33,543 bases of DNA from an uncultured Clostridia bacterium (GCA_946626015.1 CAMOTT010000002.1:1-33543); one strand, 5' to 3'. Positions 8,177 through 15,985 are shown, counted from the first letter of the stretch. Notes: generated by a model not told the origin, from the sequence alone. A program made the numbers and translations.

Positions 8177-9394
8177 TTACCCGGCTGTTGACGGTTCAAC
8201 GTCTTTGTCCGTCATGGTATTGGCTTTGATGTGTACGCCCTTGCCTATGCGGACGCTTTCGCCCACAACGGCAACGCCCCAATCCCCGGGCTTGGTGTCC
8301 TCCGGACATTGACCCACAACCGCGTTTTCCTCAACCACGGTATTCTCCGCGATTATGGAATACTGGACGACGGCGCCCTTTTTGATCACCGCGCCGGGCA
8401 TGATGATGGAATATTGGACCAAAGCGTCCTTCTCTATGGTGACGTTGGCGAAAAGTACGGAGAAATCCACATGGCCTTCAATTTCGCAGCCCTCTGTTAT
8501 CATTGAGCTCTGAACGGTGGCCGCAGGCGCCACATAGTGGGGAGGCAGGGAGGGGTTGCGGGAGTATATCCTCCAGGAATCATCACTGAGATCAAGCCCG
8601 ATTTTGGGGTTGAGCAGGTCAAGGTTTGCGTCCCACAGGCTGCCGATGGTTCCAACGTCTTTCCAGTAGCCGTCAAACTGATAGGCAAACATACGCTGAC
8701 CGTCGCTGTGCATGGCCGGGATAACGTCCTTGCCGAAATCGTTGCTGGAGTCTTTTTTGTTCTCGTCCTCAATAAGATACCGGCGGAGCTTTTCCCATGT
8801 GAACACGTAGACGCCCATTGACGCCTTGTTGCTTCTGGGCTCCTTGGGCTTTTCCTCAAACTCGGAGATGGAGCCGTCCTCGTTTACCAGCATAAGTCCG
8901 AAACGGGAGGCCTCCTCCCAGGGCACCTCAAGCATGGCAATGGTGCAATCCGCCTGCTTTTCTTTATGGAAAGAGATCATCTTGGAGTAATCCATTTTAT
9001 ATATATGGTCGCCGGAGAGCACCAGAACGTATTCCGGATCGTATCTGTCGATGAAATTTATATTCTGATATATCGCGTTGGCCGTGCCCTTATACCATTC
9101 GCTGCCCTTTATCTGCTGATAGGGTGAAAGAATGTGTACGCCGCCCTGAGTTCTGTCCAGATCCCAGGGCTCGCCGTTGCCGATGTAATCGTTGAGCTCA
9201 AGGGGCTGGTACTGGGTGAGTACGCCTACGGTGTATATGCCGGAGTTCACGCAATTTGAAAGGGGAAAATCTATTATCCGGTATTTTCCTCCATAGGGTA
9301 CGGCAGGTTTAGCAATGTTTTTTGTAAGTATGCCCAAACGGCTTCCCTGTCCGCCGGCGAGAAGCATGGCAACACACTCTGTTTTGTTAGCCAT
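8177..9394 (-). CDS. glgC: Glucose-1-phosphate adenylyltransferase GlgC
   Basis: Makes ADP-glucose and pyrophosphate from ATP and glucose-1-phosphate, the committed and usually allosterically controlled step of glycogen synthesis. The 405 residues contain the catalytic loop AMLLAGGQGSRLGILT (about 9-24), PAVPYGGKYRIIDFPLSNCVNSGI, the metal-binding motif LSGDHIYKMDY, the sugar-binding EFEEKP, and a C-terminal beta-helix (for example PGAVIKKGAVVQYSIIAENTV). GGAGG lies 8 bases before the ATG. It follows glgB by 25 bases and precedes glgD by 23. Confidence 0.96.
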   Translation of the reverse strand: MANKTECVAMLLAGGQGSRLGILTKNIAKPAVPYGGKYRIIDFPLSNCVNSGIYTVGVLTQYQPLELNDYIGNGEPWDLDRTQGGVHILSPYQQIKGSEWYKGTANAIYQNINFIDRYDPEYVLVLSGDHIYKMDYSKMISFHKEKQADCTIAMLEVPWEEASRFGLMLVNEDGSISEFEEKPKEPRSNKASMGVYVFTWEKLRRYLIEDENKKDSSNDFGKDVIPAMHSDGQRMFAYQFDGYWKDVGTIGSLWDANLDLLNPKIGLDLSDDSWRIYSRNPSLPPHYVAPAATVQSSMITEGCEIEGHVDFSVLFANVTIEKDALVQYSIIMPGAVIKKGAVVQYSIIAENTVVEENAVVGQCPEDTKPGDWGVAVVGESVRIGKGVHIKANTMTDKDVEPSTAG

Positions 9395-9419
9395 AGTCTG
9401 ATCCTCCGTTTATATATTA

Positions 9420-11345
9420 TCAATTTGTTTTTTCGGTTTTGCTTTTCGGCTTTCTTCCCCTGCGCGCCGGGGGAGCGGTAAATTTGAGATATATGGCGCT
9501 CAGCCCGGGGAGGTCAAGGGAAAGGCTGTTTTCAAATCCGTGGGTGCTGTTTTTAAAGGATTTGAGCTTACCCTTGCTGCCTGCGCCTGTGCCGCCGAAC
9601 CGCTCTTCCTCCGAGGAGAATACGACCTCGTAAGTGCCTGCGCGGGGAGCGCCGATAACGTAGTTTTTGCGAGTGTTTACAGTAAAGTTGAACACCGCTA
9701 TCAATTCGTTGCCCTGCCTGTCCATCCTGCGGAAGGCTATCACCGAGTTGTCCGAATCATCGTTTGAGATCCATTCAAATCCGGCCCAATCATAATCGAT
9801 CTCCCAAAGGGGAGGATTGTCCTTGTAAAAGTTGTTGAGGGCTTTTACATACTCCCTGAGCCGGCGGTGCTTTTCGTAATCCAGAAGCATCCAGTCAAGC
9901 TCCTGCTTGTAGTTCCACTCAATGAACTGACCGAATTCCTGACCCATAAACAGCAGCTTTTTGCCGGGATGAGCCATCATATAGCCCAGCATGGAGCGTA
10001 CCCCGGCGAATTTCTCCTCGTAATTTCCCGGCATTTTGCTTATAAGAGAGCATTTGCCGTGAACCACCTCGTCGTGGGAGATGGGCAGTATGAAATTCTC
10101 GGAAAAAGCGTAGAAGAATGAGAAGGTAAGGCAGCTGTGGTTGAACTTCCTGTGTATACCGTCAAGGGAGAAATAACGCAGACAATCGTTCATCCAGCCC
10201 ATATTCCATTTGTAGTTGAACCCCAGTCCCCCGGAATCAACGGGCTTTGTTACCATCGGCCAGGCGGTGCTCTCCTCCGCTATCATCATAACGTCGTCAT
10301 GGTCGCGGAACACAAGGGTGTTGAGTTTGTTGAAAAAACTGATGGCCTCTAAATTCTCCCGGCCGCCGTAGATGTTGGGAAGCCACTCGCTGTCCTGCCT
10401 GCCGTAGTCCAGGTAGAGCATGGAGGCCACCGCGTCGATGCGCAGGCCGTCCGCGTGGTATTTGTCTATCCAGAACATTGCGCTGGAGGTGAGAAAGCTG
10501 ATGACTTCGTTCCTGCCGTAGTCAAAAACTCTTGTGCCCCACTGCAGGTGCTCACCCCGGGCGGAGTCGCTGTATTCGTAACAGGGTTCGCCGTCAAACT
10601 CATAAAGCCCGAAGGCATCCTTTGGAAAATGCGCCGGGACCCAGTCAAAGATAACGCCCAGACCGGCGTTGTGGCAGCGGTCGATGAAATACATAAAATC
10701 CGAAGGCTCGCCGTATCTTGAAGTCGGGGCAAAATAACCGGTGGCCTGATACCCCCAGGAGCCGTCAAAGGGGTGCTCGTTGACGGGCATCAGCTCAATG
10801 TGGGTGTAGCCCATATCCAGAACGTAGTCTATAAGCTCGTCCGCAAGCTCCCGGTAGGAGAGAAAGTTGTTATCCTTATGGCGTTTCCAGGAACCGATAT
10901 GAACCTCGTAGATATTGACAGGGGAATCATAGGTTTTTCTTTGGCTTCTTTTCTCCAGCCATTCCCCGTCCGTCCAGGGGTAATCCCCCAGATCGTAAAA
11001 TTTTGACGCCGTGCCGGGTCGGGTCTCGGCATGGAAGGCGTAGGGATCCGCCTTGTAAAGCTGCCTGCCGTCCGGCGCGGTTATGCAGAACTTATATAGA
11101 TCAAACTGTTTTATCGAGGGAAGCGTTACCTCCCACAGACCCTGATCGTTTATCCTGTTCATGTGGCAGGCATCGGGATCCCAGCTGTTGAAATCTCCGA
11201 CAACGCTCACCGCTCTCGCGTGGGGAGCCCATGTGCGGAAAACAGCCTGATCGCTGCCGGGGATCCTGTGGGCGCCCATATATTCATATGCCTTTATATT
11301 GTTGCCCTGATGGAACAGGTAAATAGGCACATCGTAATTATCCAT
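9420..11345 (-). CDS. glgB: 1,4-alpha-glucan branching enzyme GlgB (GH13)
   Basis: Cuts alpha-1,4 chains and rejoins them through alpha-1,6 links to make branched glycogen. The 641 residues comprise an N-terminal CBM48-like domain (about 20-110, with FRTWAPHARAVSVVGDFNSWD), then the GH13 barrel: ELMPVNEHPFDGSWGYQ (region around beta 3), DGLRIDAVASMLYLDY with the nucleophile Asp, MMIAEESTAWP with the acid/base Glu, and PISHDEVVHGK with the transition-state Asp. The C terminus ends in a short basic tail (RRGRKPKSK). It is the first gene of the glycogen operon; GAAGGG lies 10 bases before the ATG. Confidence 0.96.
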   Translation of the reverse strand: MDNYDVPIYLFHQGNNIKAYEYMGAHRIPGSDQAVFRTWAPHARAVSVVGDFNSWDPDACHMNRINDQGLWEVTLPSIKQFDLYKFCITAPDGRQLYKADPYAFHAETRPGTASKFYDLGDYPWTDGEWLEKRSQRKTYDSPVNIYEVHIGSWKRHKDNNFLSYRELADELIDYVLDMGYTHIELMPVNEHPFDGSWGYQATGYFAPTSRYGEPSDFMYFIDRCHNAGLGVIFDWVPAHFPKDAFGLYEFDGEPCYEYSDSARGEHLQWGTRVFDYGRNEVISFLTSSAMFWIDKYHADGLRIDAVASMLYLDYGRQDSEWLPNIYGGRENLEAISFFNKLNTLVFRDHDDVMMIAEESTAWPMVTKPVDSGGLGFNYKWNMGWMNDCLRYFSLDGIHRKFNHSCLTFSFFYAFSENFILPISHDEVVHGKCSLISKMPGNYEEKFAGVRSMLGYMMAHPGKKLLFMGQEFGQFIEWNYKQELDWMLLDYEKHRRLREYVKALNNFYKDNPPLWEIDYDWAGFEWISNDDSDNSVIAFRRMDRQGNELIAVFNFTVNTRKNYVIGAPRAGTYEVVFSSEEERFGGTGAGSKGKLKSFKNSTHGFENSLSLDLPGLSAIYLKFTAPPARRGRKPKSKTEKTN

Positions 11346-11412
11346 GCTTTTTCATCCCTTCTTTTGACATGAATACCATAATATTGCTATTATATCAAGC
11401 ATAATTATAACT

Positions 11413-11441
11413 ATTATAACAGCCTATGAAAAAATTATCAA
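11413..11441 (-). promoter_or_regulatory. Promoter of the glgBCDA-udg operon
   Basis: On the minus strand: -35 TTGATA (complement of 11436-11441), 17-base spacer, -10 TATAAT (complement of 11413-11418), about 70 bases before glgB. A second TATAAT closer to glgB (around 11390) lacks an equally good -35. The surrounding 11346-11515 is strongly AT-rich and holds no gene. Confidence 0.65.
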
Positions 11442-11461
11442 TAGTTTTTGACTATTTTATT

Positions 11462-11487
11462 CAAATATTTTTTATTTAAAATATTTG
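11462..11487. repeat. Perfect AT-rich inverted repeat upstream of the glg promoter
   Basis: CAAATATTTT (11462-11471) and AAAATATTTG (11478-11487) form a perfect 10-bp inverted repeat with a 6-base centre. It lies about 20 bases upstream of the glg promoter -35 and could be a regulator site or an upstream element. It is not the folA terminator, which lies further right. Confidence 0.6.
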
Positions 11488-11585
11488 TTTTTGGCTATTT
11501 TGTTAGAAGATCTATTGAGACCCGCGCTGCTGAAAATTTGTTTGATTTTCACCTGCAAAACAGCTAAAAAAAGGGTAAAAAAATA

Positions 11586-11618
11586 CCGTATCACAGGGCT
11601 TAAAAGCTCCGGATACGG
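11586..11618 (-). terminator. Terminator after folA
   Basis: CCGTATC (11586-11592) pairs with GATACGG (11612-11618). On the minus strand the stem is followed by TATTTTTTT. It lies about 20 bases after the folA stop and ends the thyA-folA transcript. Confidence 0.8.
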
Positions 11619-11636
11619 CTTGCTTTTTGGCAAGTA

Positions 11637-12128
11637 TTATTTCTTGGTGTAGGTAACATAGCAGAATTTTATGCCGTTGTGCTCCCTGATCTCCGATGTT
11701 TCGAAGATCTCCCAATCCTGGCTTTCGTCAAGGTCGGGGAAAAATTTGTCCGGGTTTTCTCCCGCGCTTTGGATCTTTGTGATATAAGCCTCGCTGCAAT
11801 AGTCCAGCAGGAGCTTGTAGACCATGGCGCCGCCGATAACAAAGACCTTATCGCTGTCATAGTTCTTCAGCTCTTCCAAAAGAGCATCCAGAGAGCCGCA
11901 CATAACGGCCCCCTCAACATTCACCGACGGATCGTCGCACAGCACGATGTTTTTTCTGTTGGGAAGGGGCCTGCTGCCGGGGAAGGAGAGCAGGGTGTTG
12001 TAACCCATGACCACTATATTGCCGGTGGTAAAGGCTTTAAATCTTTTCATATCCTCCGGGATGTTGAACAGCAGGTCGTTGCCGCTGCCAATGGCCCAGT
12101 TGTTGTCTACGGCGACTATCAGTTTCAT
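11637..12128 (-). CDS. folA: Dihydrofolate reductase
   Basis: Reduces dihydrofolate to tetrahydrofolate with NADPH, restoring the folate oxidised by thymidylate synthase. The 163 residues show the family landmarks: IVAVDNNWAIGSGNDLLFNIPEDMKRFK (about 4-31) with the active-site acidic residue at E25/D26, VVMGYNTLLSFPGSRPLPNRKNIVL (NADPH-binding; the usual T after GR is varied), and VFVIGGAMVYKLLL. The LPWHLP motif appears as LLFNIP, so the usual Trp is Phe. It lies 12 bases after thyA, the classical substrate-recycling pair, and is followed by a terminator. Confidence 0.94.
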   Translation of the reverse strand: MKLIVAVDNNWAIGSGNDLLFNIPEDMKRFKAFTTGNIVVMGYNTLLSFPGSRPLPNRKNIVLCDDPSVNVEGAVMCGSLDALLEELKNYDSDKVFVIGGAMVYKLLLDYCSEAYITKIQSAGENPDKFFPDLDESQDWEIFETSEIREHNGIKFCYVTYTKK

Positions 12129-12140
12129 TGCGAACGCTCC

Positions 12141-12971
12141 TTATATAGCAACGGGGATCTTTGTGTTGAACTCGTGATATTGGTAGTTTTCAAGGCTTAC
12201 ACTGTCCTTGGTGAACTTGTAAAAATCGGTTATGCACGTGTCGATTTTGAATGTGGGGGCGGGGAAAGGCTCCCGGGTTATGAGCTCCTTTACAAGGGGG
12301 ATGTGGCGGTCGTAAATGTGAGCGTCGGCAACGACGTGGACAAGCTCGCCCACCTTAAGGCCGCTGACCTGAGCAAACATATGGAGCAGGACCGCATACT
12401 GGCACACGTTCCAGTTATTTGCAACAAGCATATCCTGTGAGCGCTGGTTGAGGATGCCGTTGAGCTTGCCCTCTGTGACGTTGAAGGTCATGCTGTAAGC
12501 GCAGGGGTAAAGGTGCATTTCATGGAGATCCTGATGCACATAGATATTGGTCATTATCCGGCGGCTGACAGGGTTGTGCTTGAGGTCGTAGAGCACCCTG
12601 TCCACCTGGTCGAATTCGCCCTCGGCGTATTTGTGCTTTACCCCCAGCTGATAGCCGTAGGCCTTGCCGATGGAGCCGGTCTCGTCCGCCCAGGAATCCC
12701 AGATCCTGCTGCCCAGCTCGTTGATATTGTTGGATTTCTTCTGCCATATCCAGAGTATCTCGTCAACGGCTGATTTAAAGGCGGTCCTGCGCAGGGTCAT
12801 GGCCGGGAACTCCTTTGAAAGGTCGTACCGCGTTACCATGGCGAATTTCTTGATCGTGTGAGCCGGGGTGCCGTCCTCCCATTTGGGACGCACGTTATAA
12901 TCCTTGTCGCTGAATCCGTTTTCGATGATATCCCTGCAATTTTCTATAAAGCATTTATCCGCATAGCTCAT
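12141..12971 (-). CDS. thyA: Thymidylate synthase, B. subtilis ThyA (ThyP3)-type clade
   Basis: Methylates dUMP to dTMP using methylene-tetrahydrofolate. The 276 residues include the arginine region EDGTPAHTIKK, the nucleophilic cysteine in LYPCAYSMTFNV (about C157), and QRSQDMLVANNWNVCQYAVLLHMFAQVSG. The usual His after the catalytic PC is Ala, the QRSCD motif is QRSQD, and the GDxHIY motif is VADAHIYDRH. B. subtilis ThyA also departs at the first of these (PCVYETQW) and keeps xYxRH, which places this gene in that clade rather than with E. coli ThyA. It is followed 12 bases later by folA and preceded by the DUF4097-like gene. Confidence 0.92.
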   Translation of the reverse strand: MSYADKCFIENCRDIIENGFSDKDYNVRPKWEDGTPAHTIKKFAMVTRYDLSKEFPAMTLRRTAFKSAVDEILWIWQKKSNNINELGSRIWDSWADETGSIGKAYGYQLGVKHKYAEGEFDQVDRVLYDLKHNPVSRRIMTNIYVHQDLHEMHLYPCAYSMTFNVTEGKLNGILNQRSQDMLVANNWNVCQYAVLLHMFAQVSGLKVGELVHVVADAHIYDRHIPLVKELITREPFPAPTFKIDTCITDFYKFTKDSVSLENYQYHEFNTKIPVAI

Positions 12972-12997
12972 TATGTAACACCTCTTTCGTCAGCCTG

Positions 12998-13894
12998 TCA
13001 TTTTTCGGAGAACACTACGCTTATGTTGCCTGTTTCCGTTTCGGTTTTAAGGGTGCCCATGGCAGTTCTTGTGCCCTCGGGCACGGTTATCTTGCCCTTG
13101 TTGGGGGTGGTTTTCATAAAGTAGTCGTTGCTGCTGCCCAGCACGTAGGCGTCAATGGTTCCGCTGACGGTTTTGAGGTCAAAATAGTTCGCCTTGAGAT
13201 TGAGGGCGTTTATCTTGCCTGTCACGGATTCCATCTGGAGCTTGTCGGCCACTTCAAATTTATCCAGCTGAGTGGTGCCGCTTTCGGATTTTATGTAAGC
13301 GTTGCCGGACATTATGTTTGTGCAGTTCACGTCGCCCTTGCCTGCAACAGCGCCGAATTTTGATATGGTTATAACATCGTCCGCCGTTATGCCGCCGTTG
13401 ACCGAAGACATGGAGAGAAGGGTGGCCATCTTTATTCCGTTGGCGGTGACGCTGCCGTCCGTGGTGGAGACGTTCACTGCGCCTTTATATTCGGAGGGTA
13501 CGCTTAGAATAAGGGAAGTGTCCCTGTCGATCTTGAGAAAATTAAGCTTTGATTTGGTTTTTTTCTCAAGGGTGTAATCCAGCTGCAGCACACCGTCTTC
13601 GATATCGTCATACAGCTCATATTTGCCGAAATTGTCCTCATAGTATCTGAGATGGATCTTGTTGTCCTCCGATACCTTGACGTTTATATCGTTGCTGTAG
13701 ACCTTGATGAAAATAAGCTGGAGCTTGTCATCCTCCGGCAGCTCGTATTCCTTCTCCGTATAAACGGTCTTAAAGGTCTTGTGGGCTTTGTCGAAATTTA
13801 CGGTAATGAACATTATGCCGTAGATCAGCGACAAAACGCCTATCACAACAAGAACAATAATGAGTATCTTTTTATACTTGCTCAAATCAAACAC
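12998..13894 (-). CDS. DUF4097-like beta-strand-repeat protein with N-terminal membrane anchor
   Basis: The 298 residues start with a short basic cytoplasmic stretch and one hydrophobic segment (about 9-31, ILIIVLVVIGVLSLIYGIMFITV). The rest is rich in short beta-strand units with repeated turns such as STTDGSVTANG, SSVNGGITADD, ESVTGKINALN and KTVSGTIDAYV, the pattern of DUF4097 proteins, which form a right-handed beta helix. Function is unknown; members are often linked to envelope stress regulation. It is most likely anchored in the membrane with the beta domain outside. The gene lies 14 bases after the phosphoesterase and 26 bases before thyA, so it is probably in the same operon. Confidence 0.8.
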   Translation of the reverse strand: MFDLSKYKKILIIVLVVIGVLSLIYGIMFITVNFDKAHKTFKTVYTEKEYELPEDDKLQLIFIKVYSNDINVKVSEDNKIHLRYYEDNFGKYELYDDIEDGVLQLDYTLEKKTKSKLNFLKIDRDTSLILSVPSEYKGAVNVSTTDGSVTANGIKMATLLSMSSVNGGITADDVITISKFGAVAGKGDVNCTNIMSGNAYIKSESGTTQLDKFEVADKLQMESVTGKINALNLKANYFDLKTVSGTIDAYVLGSSNDYFMKTTPNKGKITVPEGTRTAMGTLKTETETGNISVVFSEK

Positions 13895-13908
13895 CGTCCA
13901 AATAAAAT

Positions 13909-14385
13909 TTATTCATCCTCCATATCGGGCAGATGCATATGGGTGCAGGTGATGCCGGAGGGCTCGATATCCACAACTCCGTACCTGCCCTTTTTCATAG
14001 CGCCGGGATTAAATAAATGAAGCCCGTTGACGCACTCGTAGTACTGGATGTGGGAATGGCCGAACAGAGCTATATCGGCGCCGGCCTTAAGAGCCTCGGC
14101 TATAAGACGCTCCGTGCCCTCTTTTACCCATTGCCTGTGTCCGTGGACGCAAAAGAGCTTCACACCCTCTACGGGAACGAGCCGGGATTCCGGATTTATG
14201 CGCGAGTGGTCGCAGTTGCCGCCCACGGCGACTATGGGCTTGCCGGGATAAAGCCTGCCCACCTGATCGATGTCGTTCTCTCCGTCGCCCAAAAAAATTA
14301 TCATACGGGCGGAGGGCTGAGCCTCAACGGCGGCCGTCAGGTAATCGGTTTTTCTGTGGGAATCGGAAACAACAAGTATACGCAC
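13909..14385 (-). CDS. YfcE/MJ0936-type metallophosphoesterase
   Basis: Calcineurin-like phosphodiesterase of about 158 residues. Metal-binding motifs in order: VVSDSHRKTDY (D-x-H), FLGDGENDID (GDxxxD), GGNCDH (GNCD/H), FCVHGHRQ and LFGHSHIQYYE (GHSH), ending in NPGAMKKGRYG. Family members hydrolyse phosphodiesters in a Mn-dependent way; the natural substrate is not known. An ATG at 14409 extends the frame, but the codons AAG GAG in that extension are the Shine-Dalgarno AAGGAGG for a GTG start at 14385, 8 bases further on. It is the first gene of the operon that continues into the DUF4097-like gene, thyA and folA, and is divergent from the small-protein cluster. Confidence 0.9.
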   Translation of the reverse strand: MRILVVSDSHRKTDYLTAAVEAQPSARMIIFLGDGENDIDQVGRLYPGKPIVAVGGNCDHSRINPESRLVPVEGVKLFCVHGHRQWVKEGTERLIAEALKAGADIALFGHSHIQYYECVNGLHLFNPGAMKKGRYGVVDIEPSGITCTHMHLPDMEDE

Positions 14386-14415
14386 GCATATATCCTCCTT
14401 GCGATTCATAAGTAT

Positions 14416-14444
14416 ATATTAACAAATCGGGAGCGTGATTTCAA
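14416..14444 (-). promoter_or_regulatory. Promoter of the phosphoesterase-thyA-folA operon
   Basis: On the minus strand: -35 TTGAAA (complement of 14439-14444), 17 bases, -10 TAATAT (complement of 14416-14421). The -35 touches the first base of the start codon of the divergent gene at 14444. Confidence 0.5.
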
Positions 14445-14692
14445 TGCCTAACAGCAATAATTTATCCGCGCAGCAGCTAATAAATCTTGTCAAAGCCCTG
14501 AACAACGGCAAAAAAAGCGACGAGGAACAGAAAAACGCCCTTAAAGACTTTGCCGAAAGCAACCTGAACGGGGAACAGTTGAGCGCCTTGGGGCGTATAA
14601 TGGATAACCCGGAGGAAATAAAAAAATTACTTGGATCCCAAGCGGCAAAAAAACTTATCGAAAGGCTTAACGGGCAGGAAGGAAAAGGTTAA
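14444..14692 (+). CDS. Small unidentified protein (82 aa), first of a three-gene run
   Basis: I do not recognise this protein. It is hydrophilic and looks alpha-helical, with heptad-like spacing of leucines (LSAQQLINLVKALNNG, LSALGRIM, AAKKLIERL) and no cysteines, signal peptide or membrane segment. A GTG at 14435 could extend it by three codons, but the GGGAG at 14429-14433 is spaced correctly (10 bases) only for the ATG at 14444. It is followed after 6 bases by a second small protein with a similar theme (a DNP/SPE-E-LxKL segment near the end), so the two may be distant relatives or partners. Confidence 0.75.
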   Translation: MPNSNNLSAQQLINLVKALNNGKKSDEEQKNALKDFAESNLNGEQLSALGRIMDNPEEIKKLLGSQAAKKLIERLNGQEGKG

Positions 14693-14698
14693 TTTTTT

Positions 14699-15037
14699 AT
14701 GGACATGGACAGCATAAACGATATTATCAGCGGCTTGTCCCCGGATGATATGGACGCGCTCAGAACAGCGGCGCAGTCGCTGCTGGGCAACGGCGGAGCG
14801 GAAAACAACAGCGGCGGAAGCAGGGAAGAACAAGGGGAGGCCGCTCCGGGGCTGTCTCCGGAAATGCTGGCTAAAATAAGCCGTATCATGGCGGCGATGA
14901 ACAGGCGTGACAGCCGCACGGAGCTTATCGCCGCCCTTAAGCCGCTGCTTAAGAAGGATAAACAGAAAAGGGCGGATGACGCCATGCAGCTGATAAGGTT
15001 GATCGACCTGCTGCCGCTTATAAATGAGGAATTTTAA
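14699..15037 (+). CDS. Small unidentified helical protein (112 aa)
   Basis: No family is recognised. The N terminus MDMDSINDIISGLSPDDMDALRTAAQSLLG is predicted to be amphipathic helices, followed by a Gly/Asn/Ser/Glu-rich linker (about 30-50) and a second helical half, LSPEMLAKISRIMAAMNRRDSRTELIAALKPLLKKDKQKRADDAMQ, ending in hydrophobic LIRLIDLLPLINEEF. The two halves each begin with LSP(D/E)(D/E)M-type turns, which suggests an internal duplication. It lies 6 bases after the first small gene and about 50 bases before the third. No membrane segment or export signal is seen. Confidence 0.75.
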   Translation: MDMDSINDIISGLSPDDMDALRTAAQSLLGNGGAENNSGGSREEQGEAAPGLSPEMLAKISRIMAAMNRRDSRTELIAALKPLLKKDKQKRADDAMQLIRLIDLLPLINEEF

Positions 15038-15088
15038 GCCGGCAAGGCTCGGGCAGTGGAAAATTCGGTGGAAAGGGAGGGAAAACCT

Positions 15089-15460
15089 GTGGATTTTACT
15101 CAAAATGAACTTGACCGTATGAGAAAACAGGCGGTAAAAAAGGCCTTTGAAATGCAAAAAAGGTCAAAAACAGGGACGGAGGAGACTCCGGGAGAAATCA
15201 TTTTTGAAAAAACAGACGAAGGGAACCGGGTCAAAAACGACTATGTGAACACAGTGCTCAAAAACAGCAGCAGGGCTGAGGTGATAAAGGCAAGCGTGCC
15301 GTTTTCAGCTGAAAAGGAGGAGAAAAACGAGAGCCGGACATGGCCGGGGGAGGTTCAGCCTTACGACGACAGGCTGATGATTCTCGCCATTATAATTATT
15401 CTTGCAGAAAATAACGCAGATAGGCTGTTGATACTTGCATTATTTTATATTATGATGTAA
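15089..15460 (+). CDS. Small unidentified protein with hydrophobic C-terminal tail
   Basis: About 123 residues: a basic, charged N-terminal part (FTQNELDRMRKQAVKKAFEMQKRSK), a low-complexity acidic middle, and a strongly hydrophobic end (RLMILAIIIILAENNADRLLILALFYIMM) made of two short hydrophobic stretches around ENNAD. The tail could be membrane-associated or a helical hairpin. GGGAGG 8 bases before the GTG at 15089 decides the start; an upstream GTG at 15056 has no good ribosome site. I recall similar tails (DRLLxLALLxxL) in small clostridial proteins but cannot assign a function. Third of the run starting at 14444. Confidence 0.7.
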   Translation: MDFTQNELDRMRKQAVKKAFEMQKRSKTGTEETPGEIIFEKTDEGNRVKNDYVNTVLKNSSRAEVIKASVPFSAEKEEKNESRTWPGEVQPYDDRLMILAIIIILAENNADRLLILALFYIMM

Positions 15461-15511
15461 AATACATAAATGGAGGTTTTTGCTTCGCAAAATTTTAACA
15501 AGGAGAGTGAC

Positions 15512-15601
15512 ATGGACAGGCAGGGTTATTATGTCTGTTCCGACGGTTATGATATACAACTACAAAACAAAGGGCACCTGCTCAAGGAGCATCTCCGTTG
15601 A
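15512..15601 (+). CDS. Possible 29-codon upstream ORF overlapping the TSCPD gene
   Basis: ATG at 15512 has a better Shine-Dalgarno (AAGGAG, 6-base spacing) than the TSCPD gene itself. It reads MDRQGYYVCSDGYDIQLQNK and on to a TGA at 15599-15601, out of frame with and overlapping the first 24 codons of the TSCPD gene. It may be a leader that couples or dampens translation of the main gene. Alternatives are a chance frame or a sequence error that separates a strong ribosome site from its gene. Confidence 0.3.
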   Translation: MDRQGYYVCSDGYDIQLQNKGHLLKEHLR

Positions 15602-15824
15602 GCTTGACGGGGACATTATAAAGAATGTAAATTTTGAGGGAGGCTGCGCAGGTAATCTCGCAGGTATCTCCGAGATAGTCAAGGGCATGAAAGTTGAAGA
15701 CGTTATCGAAAAATTCGGCGGCATCCGCTGCGGCTTTAAATCCACGTCCTGCCCGGATCAGCTCGCAAAGGCGCTGCTTGAGGCGAGGGAGGCTCAAAAG
15801 GCTCCCGGAGCATACGCCGATTAA
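15531..15824 (+). CDS. TSCPD-domain protein (TIGR03905-like)
   Basis: About 97 residues with four conserved cysteines: YKTKGTCSRSI (C17), FEGGCAGNL (C39), IRCGFKSTSCPDQLA (C67, C74). This is the TSCPD domain, which also occurs at the C terminus of some ribonucleotide reductases; the stand-alone form is of unknown function, possibly binding metal or nucleic acid. The start is not clear. The ATG at 15531 has only a weak AGGG 5 bases upstream, and a further ATG at 15549 is possible. The strong AAGGAG nearby serves a different frame (see the entry at 15512). Confidence 0.88.
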   Translation: MSVPTVMIYNYKTKGTCSRSISVELDGDIIKNVNFEGGCAGNLAGISEIVKGMKVEDVIEKFGGIRCGFKSTSCPDQLAKALLEAREAQKAPGAYAD

Positions 15825-15947
15825 GCAAAAGTCCGCAGAGGGCGTAGCTTGCATCTTTATTTCGTTTGACGAAAAAATGTCCGATAAATTTTGCGATTTT
15901 GACATTATGATCGGTCTTTGAAGCAAAAAAATCAAAAATTTTAAAAA

Positions 15948-15985
15948 ACATACAACATTTTTGCCTGTTCAAGCGTATTGTATGT
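15948..15985 (+). promoter_or_regulatory. Possible ECF-type autoregulated promoter with inverted repeat
   Basis: ACATACAA (15948-15955) and TTGTATGT (15978-15985) form a perfect 8-bp inverted repeat. Inside it TACAAC, then 17 bases, then CGTA resemble the ECF sigma promoter form (TGAAAC-16-CGTA). It lies just upstream of the sigma gene, so autoregulation is plausible but unproven. The 177 bases 15825-16001 hold no other recognised element. Confidence 0.4.

Noticed and set aside
11679..12440. 253-codon plus-strand frame across folA and thyA
   Set aside because: It is antisense to two genes with unmistakable enzyme motifs and has no domain of its own.
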